Shown here piece after piece: positions 44,201 through 51,853 of a DNA stretch of 64,000 nucleotides. Source of the stretch: Palleniella muris (GTDB lineage Bacteria > Bacteroidota > Bacteroidia > Bacteroidales > Bacteroidaceae); assembly GCF_004792655.1 (NCBI RefSeq), contig NZ_SRZC01000009.1, positions 62,001-126,000 of the forward strand. Reading direction: 5' to 3'. The first letter of the stretch is position 1. Every line of letters starts with the position of its first letter. Under the pieces are notes generated by a model. It was not told the DNA's origin. It was given only the letters and a program-made list of their open reading frames with translations, and searched no databases. The translations under genes were made by a program, and so were the position numbers.

Positions 44201-44441
44201 AGAAATTGCCATCAAGGTCGGTAATTGCGGCAGCCTGTGAGTTTTTCACTTTGATTGTAACGCCAATCATTGGTTCTCCGAACTCATCAACAACAGTGCC
44301 CTTTACGGCATTCTGCTGAGCCTGGACGAAAGTATTCGTATTGCCGCCAGCAAATGCATGTACCGGAAACATTGTTGCTGCAAAGCCCGCCACAAACATC
44401 GCTGTCATAGCTCTGTTGACCAAAGTTTTGTTCTTTTGCAT
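41220..44441 (-). CDS. SusC/RagA family TonB-dependent outer-membrane transporter
   Basis: 1073 residues. Signal region at 1-32, a CarboxypepD_reg-like domain (about 46-120, KGTVVDEFGEPMIGVTIKVK), TonB-box-like DEIVVIGYGT, plug domain (about 125-235, with VAGLDISRSSGQAGATPTVQ and IESIEVLKDASSTAVYG) and a beta-barrel ending KQLVFGVNLTF. It imports oligosaccharides with SusD using TonB energy. Codons near residue 285 (EGGGIVDES) contain an uninterrupted run of eight G on the coding strand, a possible slippage site. The gene leads a susC-susD-secreted protein operon. Confidence 0.95.
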   Translation of the reverse strand: MQKNKTLVNRAMTAMFVAGFAATMFPVHAFAGGNTNTFVQAQQNAVKGTVVDEFGEPMIGVTIKVKNSQAAAITDLDGNFSINAANGATIEISYVGYITQTVKLTNGMKVQLQPDNQMMDEIVVIGYGTIKKRDLTGAVTSVKSEDITLNPGANAMDALQGKVAGLDISRSSGQAGATPTVQLRGNRSFSADGTPTYIIDGMPGDINTINPNDIESIEVLKDASSTAVYGSAGANGIIIVTTKSGKAGKITVNLNAYLGINGWSTVPEVYDAEGFYNLRKLSLQEGGGIVDESSVLGSAYSSFQAAKELNPNLTVTDYLRTHSLNWADELLKTGMTQNYSLSVSGGNEKTKAYMSLNFSDEKGQYANDNNKIYSTNIRVDHQINNWLAAGVNIQGSFNYRNKGQENLYKLLSESPIGSFYDEQGNPNICPIDGSGTVSILVNNKGNYRNNYQGTHLHFNPYIRITPLKGLTLESRVNATLSYGKTNRFEGIGCYNYYENSGADATGTNSNVYASINNSFAYNYTWENILTYNFNINKVHEFTVTGVTSWSHNRTEVNLGYGNNLSSNSYLWHNLDENLSNRNNTYATSNYTMRKKMGYVGRINYSYLGRYLASVSVRHDGDSRLATGNKWDTFPAFSLGWRISDEKFMESTRSWLDNLKIRIGYGVTGTANINPYSSYSTFKPGTLGFSNGSAFITNYTQNIANFDLGWEKSKNWNIGIDAAFLNGRIDATIDYYSTKTEDVIYEKDLGINNGGFSASAPFKTMMNICETQNNGLELAITGRPFIAKKPGGFSWTVNATFTANHEEIKKLATPNDVIGSSTIYRVGEPINSFYEYKLNGTWTLDEAEDAAVFNQKPGHLKIDIPGLIHDGPGQYSKWVEEENANGEIERVLKHYDKDNLYVISDNDKQVLGHKSPDWTAGLKNTFTYKNFDLSIYMYMRWGQMISYDLVGACEPNVGRNFPTNFDFWTTETGHESHYFPAINSTMNRIDYTGYSGLSFTDGSFFKVKNITLGYTLPTNIAKKVGIENLRIYGTITNPIIIAKSDLLENYDPEMGGSMSYPLTKQLVFGVNLTF
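43579..43586. other. Homopolymer C8 (G8 on coding strand) inside susC
   Basis: Eight consecutive C within the coding region near codon 285. In the sequence given the frame is intact. A one-base change would truncate the transporter inside the early barrel. Confidence 0.9.
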
Positions 44442-44504
44442 AAATGTTAAGTTAGTTATAAATAATTTTAATTATATTCAAGTGGGACATTAGGTTAGTG
44501 TGTA

Positions 44505-44512
44505 CAAATTTA
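44505..44512 (-). promoter_or_regulatory. -7 box TAAATTTG for the susCD operon
   Basis: Minus-strand TAAATTTG, 64 bases upstream of the susC start. No TTTG at the standard distance, as may be expected for an activator-dependent PUL promoter. Confidence 0.5.
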
Positions 44513-44655
44513 GTGAAAATGACAGATACTTAAATGTATATATGACACGGATTAACAAAATTTACCCTCACCCGATTACTTTTTAACAAAAATAAATAAA
44601 TAAAAAGGAAAAACATCAAAAATCAAGGGTATTTTTGCGAAAATTTACTACAATC

Positions 44656-44679
44656 ATTTATGCTGATTTGCATAAATCA
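44656..44679. promoter_or_regulatory. Overlapping dyads upstream of susC, candidate operator
   Basis: ATTTATGC (44656-44663) faces GCATAAAT (44670-44677), and TGATTT (44664-44669) faces AAATCA (44674-44679). Two interleaved dyads lie about 145 bases upstream of the susC -7 box in a 397-base gap. Confidence 0.35.
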
Positions 44680-44699
44680 AAAAAAATCATTGGTGTATA

Positions 44700-44819
44700 G
44701 ACAACACTGCCAATAGTGCCTGTTGCCACAGTACCGTCGATATTGTCAAAAAGGTCAGTAATGGCAATACTGTCGGACTGTCAATAGTGACAGTGCTGTC
44801 AATACAGACATTACTGACC
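44700..44819. repeat. 9-bp degenerate tandem array, family A copy 6
   Basis: Thirteen units from GACAACACT to GACATTACT. Spacing is 9 bases except for one 8-base unit (GTCGGACT). It stops about 20 bases before the stop codon of the pectate lyase gene (44839), in the gap to susC. Confidence 0.85.
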
Positions 44820-44838
44820 CCAAATCATTGATTAAGGC

Positions 44839-47523
44839 TTACTTTATCACCTTCTTGCCATTGATGATGACGATGCCGCGTGCGGAGCGGCTGACACGCT
44901 GACCGTTGAGGTTGTATGCGGCGGCATCGGCGGCGTTGTCAGGGTCGGAACCGTTGGCAATCTCTGTGATACCTGTGGAGATGCCGTTGACGTAGACATT
45001 GACCGTGCGTGTGAAGGAGTAGCCGCCTTCCTCACACTTCACCTCAAAACTCATCACTGACTCTTCAACAGGAGCCGTCACTGTCAGTGTGCTGCCGCTG
45101 ACTGCCGCGCCTGCACCGCTTACGGAGAACGCTGCAGCAGAGGAATAGCCGGCAAAGAGAGGCATAAGGTCTATGGCAAGCATCTTGCCGCCTGCCACCT
45201 CATAATGAGGCTGCGCCATCCAGTTTAGATACTCTTCGAGGGCTGTATATCCGTCGTTGTCATTGTCGGAATTGTTGTCCGGCGAGGTAACTGACAGTCC
45301 GTGAGTGCGCTCCCACCAGTCCGGCATACCGTCAAGGTCGGTGTCGAAGTCGGCGGAGCGACGCACTTCAGGGATGTCAACATAGCCTTCGGAGTCCCAT
45401 TCGCGGTCGATAAGACCCTTCTTGCCGGTCTTGCTGCCCACCTTGCTTGTCGTTCCGCTAACAGTCTCGCTGACCATTCGCGCATCATGACTGTTGAAGA
45501 ACGGCTGGTTGCAACCTACATCGGAGAGGACATTGCGGTAAGCCTGCTCGGCACTCTCTATGGTTGCGTAGGAAGGGAAGAACGGTTCGCTGACGAAAGG
45601 CTCCCAATTGAGTTCCTGACCGCCGGAGAGTGAATAGCGGTAAGTTGTGCTTTCTTTGTCGTAGACCTTGTTTCCGTTGAGTTCCTCGCGGATGTTTCCA
45701 CTGACATAAGCCGACTGTGTGCCCTGTCCTGTTCCTTCAAGCTGAAGGTTGAGAAGGTAGTTCTGCCGTGTGGAAGGTCCTTTCTTGTAATAGTTGTTCA
45801 CAAAGTTTATCTCGTGGCTGCCACCGTCGGTTGCCCTTCCGCCCCAGTTGTAGACAACGTTGTTGAACACATCATGTGCTCCGTCGTAGAAACCGCTGCC
45901 GGTAAGTCCGCCCGAGAGGCTCCAGTTGCGTCCCTCATTGTGGGCGAGGAGGTTATGGTGGAACGAGCCCACACCGCTGCCCTGTCCGCCGCCGATGGTC
46001 GCTGCATAGCCGTGCTGTGCACCGCTGCCGTAGTTAGGATGGTCGGCGCAGTTGAGAGACTCTGACAAAAGGGTGCGCTGGAGCGTTATGCTCTTTGCGC
46101 CGCGTGAGGAGAAAGCCTCATCCGTTGTCCACGAAACGGAACAGTGGTCGACAATGGCATGGTCGCCGCCTGCCAGTCCGAGACCGTCAAGACCCTTGTT
46201 CTGCTCTGCCTCGATAGGGCCGTTTTGGTCGCCGGCATAGCCGCGGTAGCTGCGTATGAAGCGTGTTATGCCGTCGGAATTCACACCGAGTGGCGCGCCG
46301 CGGAAGGTTATTCCCTCGCCGGGAGCTGTCTGTCCTGCGATGGTGACATACTTGTCGGAGCAGGTGAGTCTGCCTTTCAGTGTGATGTAGCCTGAGACAT
46401 CGAAGACTATTGTGCGAGGACCTGCAACCTTTGTCAAGCCGTAGCGGAACGTGCCCGGCTGCGGATTGTCCACATCATCGTCAAGGGATGTGACATGATA
46501 GACCACGCCTCCTCGGCCTCCTATTGCGAACCTGCCATAGCCTTCGGCACCCGGGAATGCGAGATGTCTCGGGCGGAACGACCATACATCGCCCTCATAC
46601 CTGTTGCCGGCAGCGTCCTCTTCGTCGATTCGCCAATAGTAGACATTGTGGGTGCTGATTCCCTGCGGAGCATACTGTGCCTCGGTTGTGGCAATCATTT
46701 CGGTGAGATTGTCGGGCGATGTACCGAACATGACATGGTGTCTGACTGCACTTGACGCCGGCTTCCATGTCAGTACGATGTCTCCCGCCTCATTGTCCGG
46801 TGCATCGACGGCAGCGGCATGCATGTCAAGATTTGCAGGATAAGGGTCGGAGGCTGTCGTCTTCGGGTTCGGGCGGTCAAAAATCAGTGCGTTGACCACT
46901 GCATAGTTGTTGATGTACTCCATGCCGCTCTTAGGGTCGGAGACATACTCCACGACAACATCCCTGCCTTCCTCGGCAACGAACTTAATGTATGACATGC
47001 CCGAGAGCGAGTTGCTCTCCTGACGGATTGTCTGCTCCACGTCCTCAAGAACCGCCGTCCCGTTGACAAGAACCTTCAGCATCGGATAGCCCGGGGTCAT
47101 CTTTCCGTCAACGTTGTTGTGGTAAGCAGCAAGCGAATGCTCTCCCGGCTTCAGGCCGCTGATGGTGAAGCGCAAGCCCATCGGTTCGGTTGTGGAAGGA
47201 GAATAATTGCCATCCTCGAGAATTATCGGGAATATGGCGTCGCCGATAAGCTGGTTCTTGCTCTTGGCACCGTCCTTCCACCAGTTGCAGTAGACGGCAT
47301 TGCCGGCATAGCCCGGTGCTTTCACCGACTCCACCTTTATCGTCACTGTACTGCCGTCGTCGGCAGTGAACTCCTGTTCGGCACTCTCCACACGTGCCAC
47401 TTCCCACGGTTGGAAACCTTCCTCCGTGGTCGTTTTCGACTGATTGGGGGTGTTGAAGTCTATTCTCTGTGCCATGGCACTTGCAGAACAGAGCAAAAGA
47501 GCGTAAATAAGTTCCTTTTTCAT
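44839..47523 (-). CDS. Large secreted pectate lyase (PL1-type) with N-terminal accessory domains
   Basis: 894 residues; signal peptide MKKELIYALLLCSASAMAQ. Residues about 20-215 form a malectin-like beta-sandwich (FTISGLKPGEHSLAAYHNN, VVVEYVSD). Residues 225-320 are an Fn3-like domain ending YYWRIDEEDAAGNRYEGDVW. The lyase domain starts near 325 with FPGAEGYGRFAIGGRGG and contains AIVDHCSVSWTTDEAFSSRG and GSFHHNLLAHNEGRN; this replaces the R-P-R pattern seen in the other lyases. A calcium motif (DTDLDGMPDWWERTHGL), a small Ig-like domain and the tag YNLNGQRVSRSARGIVIING follow. It lies upstream of susC in the same direction. Confidence 0.88.
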   Translation of the reverse strand: MKKELIYALLLCSASAMAQRIDFNTPNQSKTTTEEGFQPWEVARVESAEQEFTADDGSTVTIKVESVKAPGYAGNAVYCNWWKDGAKSKNQLIGDAIFPIILEDGNYSPSTTEPMGLRFTISGLKPGEHSLAAYHNNVDGKMTPGYPMLKVLVNGTAVLEDVEQTIRQESNSLSGMSYIKFVAEEGRDVVVEYVSDPKSGMEYINNYAVVNALIFDRPNPKTTASDPYPANLDMHAAAVDAPDNEAGDIVLTWKPASSAVRHHVMFGTSPDNLTEMIATTEAQYAPQGISTHNVYYWRIDEEDAAGNRYEGDVWSFRPRHLAFPGAEGYGRFAIGGRGGVVYHVTSLDDDVDNPQPGTFRYGLTKVAGPRTIVFDVSGYITLKGRLTCSDKYVTIAGQTAPGEGITFRGAPLGVNSDGITRFIRSYRGYAGDQNGPIEAEQNKGLDGLGLAGGDHAIVDHCSVSWTTDEAFSSRGAKSITLQRTLLSESLNCADHPNYGSGAQHGYAATIGGGQGSGVGSFHHNLLAHNEGRNWSLSGGLTGSGFYDGAHDVFNNVVYNWGGRATDGGSHEINFVNNYYKKGPSTRQNYLLNLQLEGTGQGTQSAYVSGNIREELNGNKVYDKESTTYRYSLSGGQELNWEPFVSEPFFPSYATIESAEQAYRNVLSDVGCNQPFFNSHDARMVSETVSGTTSKVGSKTGKKGLIDREWDSEGYVDIPEVRRSADFDTDLDGMPDWWERTHGLSVTSPDNNSDNDNDGYTALEEYLNWMAQPHYEVAGGKMLAIDLMPLFAGYSSAAAFSVSGAGAAVSGSTLTVTAPVEESVMSFEVKCEEGGYSFTRTVNVYVNGISTGITEIANGSDPDNAADAAAYNLNGQRVSRSARGIVIINGKKVIK

Positions 47524-47905
47524 TTTAAGTTAGTTTGTTTGATAGATTTTGGTATGTTTGTTTCAGGAATGCCGCGCCCGGCATTTCCTTTTTTTTATTC
47601 TGTCATTTCTCAAGCAATGCTTCCTGTTCTTCATTGCCCGACATGTAAGTCACGTGCTTTGAGGCAAGGACATGTGTATGCCTCCCGGCAGCATGTATTT
47701 TCATAAAACGGAATCCCCGTCCGAGTCTGAACTGCCCAAAAAAGTCAGACACAAGACGTTTGAGGCCACTTCAGTTCAGTAAGGGCATTCTGCAATCGTA
47801 CCATAAGCAGCTGTTCCGGCACTCGCGCATTGCTTCACGATTCCCTCCATCTTGCCTTTGCTTTGGAAGGCCGGCAGATTGCATGCCGCAAGAACTGTCA
47901 TTGAC
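47524..47905. other. Intergenic region with one hairpin
   Basis: A short GC hairpin (AATGCCG 47568-47574 with CGGCATT 47579-47585) followed by TCCTTTTTTTTAT on the plus strand lies 45 bases upstream of the large lyase start. Otherwise I see no gene, repeat family or promoter box in this 382-base gap; open frames across it have no support. Confidence 0.4.
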
Positions 47906-48637
47906 TCAATTCACATAAACCATCCCGAAGTACTCGCTGAACAGTGCTTTGGCTGCATCCAGCTGTCCGGGAGTGTTCTCCTTGACACCCTTGAGCATGT
48001 ACTCCTGCCCCATCGCCTCGTACTTATGCACACCCAGGGTGTGGTAAGGCAGGATTTCCACCCTCTGAATCATGCGGTAGTCCCTGAAATGCTCACCCAA
48101 CGCACGTATGTCGTCCTCAAACAGGCTGTAGCCGGGGACAAGTACATAGCGCATCCAGAAAGGGCGGCCATGTTGTTCAAGCCATTCCGCCATGCGCAGC
48201 GTACGGCCGTTGCCGTGCCCTGTTATGATACGGTGGCGCTGAGGGTTGAACTCCTTTACATCAAGCAGCACAAGGTCTGTAAGCCCCAGAAGCTCTTCCA
48301 CATCCTCGTTCCACACACTGCCGTTGGTGTCTATACATATATGTATGCCCAGTTCCTTCAGACGGCGGAACAAGGGGATGAGGGCTTTCGCCTGCAAGGT
48401 AGGCTCGCCGCCGCTGAAGGTCACACCGCCTTTCTTGCCGAAAAAGGCTTTTTGGCTCATGGCCTTGCGCACAATCTCGTCCACGGATGTCTCCATGCTC
48501 TCCCCGCAAGCGTCTATCGTATCGGGGTTGGCACAATACAGGCAGCGGAAGTTACAGCCCTGGAGGAACACCACAAGGCGCAGTCCGGGACCGTCGAAGG
48601 TGCCCATAGACTCGTAGGAATGGACTCGTATCATCAT
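47906..48637 (-). CDS. pflA: Pyruvate formate-lyase activating enzyme
   Basis: 243 residues from ATG 48637 (MMIRVHSYESMGTFDGPGLR); the next Met is one codon on. The radical-SAM cysteines are in QGCNFRCLYCANPDT (Cx3CxxC) and the glycine-rich SAM loop in GGVTFSGGEPTLQ. It is the normal PflA length. The enzyme makes the glycyl radical on PflB under anaerobic conditions. It follows pflB across a 142-base gap containing array copy 7; the longer in-frame start at 48739 lies inside that array and is rejected. Confidence 0.95.
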   Translation of the reverse strand: MMIRVHSYESMGTFDGPGLRLVVFLQGCNFRCLYCANPDTIDACGESMETSVDEIVRKAMSQKAFFGKKGGVTFSGGEPTLQAKALIPLFRRLKELGIHICIDTNGSVWNEDVEELLGLTDLVLLDVKEFNPQRHRIITGHGNGRTLRMAEWLEQHGRPFWMRYVLVPGYSLFEDDIRALGEHFRDYRMIQRVEILPYHTLGVHKYEAMGQEYMLKGVKENTPGQLDAAKALFSEYFGMVYVN

Positions 48638-48652
48638 TTTCAGGGGGATTTG

Positions 48653-48775
48653 GACAGTAATGTCAGCAATGTCAATAGTGACATTATTGACCCCAACTGT
48701 CAATAATGACAATTCTGACAGTTGTGACAATACCGACAATCACGTCAATACCGGCACTACTGTCAGAACTGCCTA
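48653..48775. repeat. 9-bp degenerate tandem array, family A copy 7 (longest)
   Basis: Thirteen to fourteen units (GACAGTAAT, GTCAGCAAT, GTCAATAGT, GACATTATT ... GTCAGAACT) keep 9-base spacing except for one 10-base unit. It fills the space between the pflB stop codon (48780) and the pflA start (48637). Confidence 0.9.
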
Positions 48776-48779
48776 ACAA

Positions 48780-51008
48780 TTACATCTTCTCATGGAAAGA
48801 GCGGCTGATGACCTCCAGCTGATGCTCACGGCTGAGTTTGGTGAAGTTCACGGCATAGCCGGACACACGGATTGTCAGCTGCGGATACTTCTCAGGGTGC
48901 TCCATGGCATCCTCGAGCATCTCGCGGTTGAGCACGTTCACGTTGAGGTGGTGCGCACCCTTGGTGAAATAGCCGTCCATCATTGTCACAAGGTTGTCGA
49001 TGCGTGTCTCCATGTCAACACCCAAGGACTTCGGCACTATGGAGAACGTGTTGCTTATGCCGTCCTGTGAGTCACGGTAGCGCAATTTCGCCACAGAACT
49101 CAGTGACGCGATTGCACCGCTCTTGTCACGGCCGTGCATAGGGTTGGCACCCGGAGCGAAAGCCACACCCTTCGCTCTGCCGTCAGGAGTGGCACCGGTC
49201 TTCTTGCCGTACATCACGTTGGAGGTGATTGTCAGCAGGGAAAGCGTAGGGCGCGCGTTCTTGTAGACAGGGTGCTTCTTAAGCTCCTCGCTGAAGAAAT
49301 AGACAAGGTCCACACCAAGGTGGTCAACACGGTCGTCGTCATTGCCGAAGCATGGGAAGTCCTTCTCTATCTCGAAGCCCTCGGTAAGTCCGAGTTCGTT
49401 ACGCTTTGCACGTACCTTGCCGTACTTGATTGCCGACAGGGAGTCGATGGCTATCGACAGGCCAGCCACACCGTAGGCAAGATTTATGCGCGGGTCGGTG
49501 TCGACGAACGCCATCTGCGCCTTCTCGTAATAGTACTTGTCGTGCATGTAGTGGATGATGTTCATGGCATCGTTGTACACGCGTGCTATCTGCATCAACA
49601 CCTTTTTATAATTAGACCAAACCTCCTCAAAGTTCAGAAGGTCGCCCGTAAGCACAGGGATGTCCTTGACCATGACGGTGCCCGTGTTCTCGCAGCGTCC
49701 GCCGTTGATGGCGAGAAGGAGAGCCTTGGCAAGGTTACAGCGTGCTCCGAAGAACTGAATCTGCTTGCCTATCGCCTGATAGGAGACGCAGCATGCGATG
49801 CCATAGTCGTCGCAATGGCGCACCTCACGCATCAGTGTGTCGTTCTCGTACTGTATGGACGATGTGTCGATTGACACCTGTGCGCAGAAGTTCTTGAAGC
49901 CTTCCGGAAGCTCCGGACTCCACAGCACGGTCATGTTCGGTTCAGGAGAAGGACCGAGGTTGTAGAGAGTCTGGAGGAAACGGAACGATGTCTTTGTCAC
50001 CTTTGTACGTCCGTCGTTGAAGCGTCCGCCAATAGACTCCGTAACCCATGTAGGGTCTCCGGCAAAAATGTCGTTGTACGACTGCATGCGCAGATGTCTC
50101 ACCATGCGCAGCTTGATTATAAACTGGTCGACAAGTTCCTGTGCGAAGGTCTCGTCAATGATTCCGTGGTCAAGGTCGTACTGGATGTATATGTCAAGGA
50201 ATGACGACACATTGCCCAAGGACATGGCGGCTCCGTCCTGCTCCTTCACGGCGGCAAGGTAAGCCATGTACACCCACTGCACCGCCTCCTGTGCCGTAGT
50301 GGCAGGGCGACTGAGGTCGAGACCGTAGTATTCGCCCATGACCTTTATCTCGCCAAGTGCCTTTATCTGCTCCCTTACCTCCTCGCGCAGGCGGATTTTC
50401 GCATCGGTCATAGGACTTGTGATGTTGCGCAGATTCTCCTGCTTCGCCTCGACAAGGCGGTCGATGCCATAAAGGGCGAGACGGCGGTAGTCACCGATGA
50501 TTCGTCCACGCGCATAATTGTCCGGCAGACCTGTAAGGAACCCGAGAGAGCGGAAGGAGCGAATCTCGTCGGTGTAAGCGTCAAACACACCGTCGTTGTG
50601 CGTCTTGCGGTAGTGTGTGAAGATGTCCTTCACCTTCTCGTCCACCTCCACGCCGTTCTCGCGGCATGCCTTCTCCACCACCTTGATGCCTCCGAACGGC
50701 TTGATGGCGCGGCGCAGCAGCTCGTCGGTCTGCAGTCCCACTATAAGTTCGTTCTCACGGTCGATGTATCCGGCCTTATGGGAGGTTATTGTGGAGACAG
50801 TGACATTGTCAAGTGAGCGCACACCATTGTTGGCACGCTCCTCCTCCAATGCCTTGAGACATTCGTTCCACACTTTCTTTGTCCTCTCCGTAGGACCCTC
50901 CAAGAATGAGGCGTCGCCCTCGTAAGGGGTGATGTTGGTAAACACAAAGTCGGAAACATTGATTTCCTTGTTCCATAGTCCATCCTTGAATCTGTTGTTC
51001 ATTTCCAT
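48780..51008 (-). CDS. pflB: Formate C-acetyltransferase (pyruvate formate-lyase)
   Basis: 742 residues, close to E. coli PflB (760). The adjacent catalytic cysteines are in [14 protein letters not shown] (about residue 404) and the glycyl-radical motif is RVSGYAVNF near residue 716. N-terminal [17 protein letters not shown] and other landmarks agree with PflB rather than glycerol dehydratase-type enzymes. It converts pyruvate and CoA to acetyl-CoA and formate in anaerobic fermentation. The activase gene follows in the same direction. Confidence 0.96.
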   Translation of the reverse strand: MEMNNRFKDGLWNKEINVSDFVFTNITPYEGDASFLEGPTERTKKVWNECLKALEEERANNGVRSLDNVTVSTITSHKAGYIDRENELIVGLQTDELLRRAIKPFGGIKVVEKACRENGVEVDEKVKDIFTHYRKTHNDGVFDAYTDEIRSFRSLGFLTGLPDNYARGRIIGDYRRLALYGIDRLVEAKQENLRNITSPMTDAKIRLREEVREQIKALGEIKVMGEYYGLDLSRPATTAQEAVQWVYMAYLAAVKEQDGAAMSLGNVSSFLDIYIQYDLDHGIIDETFAQELVDQFIIKLRMVRHLRMQSYNDIFAGDPTWVTESIGGRFNDGRTKVTKTSFRFLQTLYNLGPSPEPNMTVLWSPELPEGFKNFCAQVSIDTSSIQYENDTLMREVRHCDDYGIACCVSYQAIGKQIQFFGARCNLAKALLLAINGGRCENTGTVMVKDIPVLTGDLLNFEEVWSNYKKVLMQIARVYNDAMNIIHYMHDKYYYEKAQMAFVDTDPRINLAYGVAGLSIAIDSLSAIKYGKVRAKRNELGLTEGFEIEKDFPCFGNDDDRVDHLGVDLVYFFSEELKKHPVYKNARPTLSLLTITSNVMYGKKTGATPDGRAKGVAFAPGANPMHGRDKSGAIASLSSVAKLRYRDSQDGISNTFSIVPKSLGVDMETRIDNLVTMMDGYFTKGAHHLNVNVLNREMLEDAMEHPEKYPQLTIRVSGYAVNFTKLSREHQLEVISRSFHEKM

Positions 51009-51141
51009 ACTAAAACCTGTTGGCTCAATTATATTATTTTAATAAAATCTACAATCAAAAAACATGCATGCTGCATATTATCAACGGTTTATCAGACTCC
51101 TAACCACCAGCAGCCAATACCTGACATGCACAATTCTGTGA

Positions 51142-51149
51142 CAAAGTTA
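51142..51149 (-). promoter_or_regulatory. -7 box TAACTTTG for pflBA
   Basis: Minus-strand TAACTTTG with a TTG about 20 bases upstream, 134 bases before the pflB start, giving a long 5' leader. Confidence 0.55.
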
Positions 51150-51359
51150 GGAAAAATTCCCAACACTTGCAAGTATTTGGCAGGAAATAATAGGGTATAT
51201 ATTACAATTATCCGCATTACACCTGTTTTTTTTTTAACGGCAATCCGGGTGAAAAGCATATCCAGGAAACAGTTCCGGCAGCATTCTCTTTCAAAAAATC
51301 CTCCATCTTCCGTCATGAAAGCCGGGACGCTGACGAAACGTTACCTTATAACAATCAGT

Positions 51360-51446
51360 ATGCAAAGCGTAACCTTTCGGCACGCAAAGCGTAACCTTTC
51401 GGCATGCAAAGCGTAACCTTTCGGCATGTGAAGCGTAACGGTCTGC
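51360..51446. repeat. 22-bp tandem repeat, family B copy 4
   Basis: Three nearly identical 22-base units ATGCAAAGCGTAACCTTTCGGC (the second begins AC) occupy 51360-51425, followed by a diverged 21-base unit and preceded by a weaker one near 51335. This is the cleanest direct-repeat example of the family. Confidence 0.9.
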
Positions 51447-51468
51447 ATCACACCTCATAACACCCTGA

Positions 51469-51630
51469 CTACCAGCAGGCAAGAATATCATGTTCGACAA
51501 CAGCGGTGACGAATTCAATGAGTCGTTCGAGTTCTATTACTCGACAACAGGCAAAGAAGTGACCGACTTCGTCAAGGCCGGAGGCGATGCGTCCGTGCCG
51601 GAAATAATCATTTCCCGTCACACAGCATAA
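51469..51630 (+). pseudogene. 3' remnant of a plus-strand gene
   Basis: An open frame without a good start reads LPAGKNIMFDNSGDEFNESF and continues to EIIISRHTA before a TAA at 51628-51630. A terminator hairpin on the same strand follows immediately. The 5' side ends close to the family B array, so only the tail of a gene seems to remain. Family not recognised; an internal ATG at 51490 could make a 46-residue peptide. Confidence 0.4.
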
Positions 51631-51672
51631 CAGAGAGGGCGTATCGGTAAAATTACCGGTATGCCCTCTCTG
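51631..51672 (+). terminator. Plus-strand terminator hairpin
   Basis: CAGAGAGGGC (51631-51640) pairs with GCCCTCTCTG (51663-51672), with an inner CGGTAA/TTACCG stem, then TTTTATC. It has no intact plus-strand gene to serve. Confidence 0.7.
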
Positions 51673-51693
51673 TTTTATCTGAAAAGCTATTGA

Positions 51694-51743
51694 AGTCACA
51701 AATGACCGGACTCCCGAGAGACGGAGTCCGGTCATTTGTGACT
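51694..51743. terminator. Perfect 21-bp inverted repeat
   Basis: Arms 51694-51714 (AGTCACAAATGACCGGACTC and one more C) and 51723-51743 are perfectly complementary around an 8-base loop. It lies 110 bases after the fimbrial operon's last stop codon on the minus strand and is the likely operon terminator, though no T-run follows in either direction. Confidence 0.6.
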
Positions 51744-51853
51744 GCTATCATGGCAAACGCTGAAAATAAAATTGTTGCTGTCCCGTAAAAATAATTCACG
51801 GCGTCTTTTTCCTGTTTCTCCAAAAGACGCCATCGCCCAGACCAATACACCGC

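Noticed and set aside
44656..44679. Invertible promoter (inverted repeats) for susC
   Set aside because: The dyads are only 6-8 bases and a few bases apart, too short and too close to flank an invertible segment, and no invertase gene is present.
47119..47706. 195-residue plus-strand frame over the start of the large lyase gene
   Set aside because: Mostly opposite the lyase signal peptide and first domain; no promoter or motif.
51335..51446. CRISPR array from the regularly repeated 22-base units
   Set aside because: Units are directly adjacent with no unique spacers, and no cas gene is in the window.
51469..51735. 88-residue minus-strand frame near the hairpins
   Set aside because: It reads through two terminator-like stems and is opposite the better supported plus-strand remnant.
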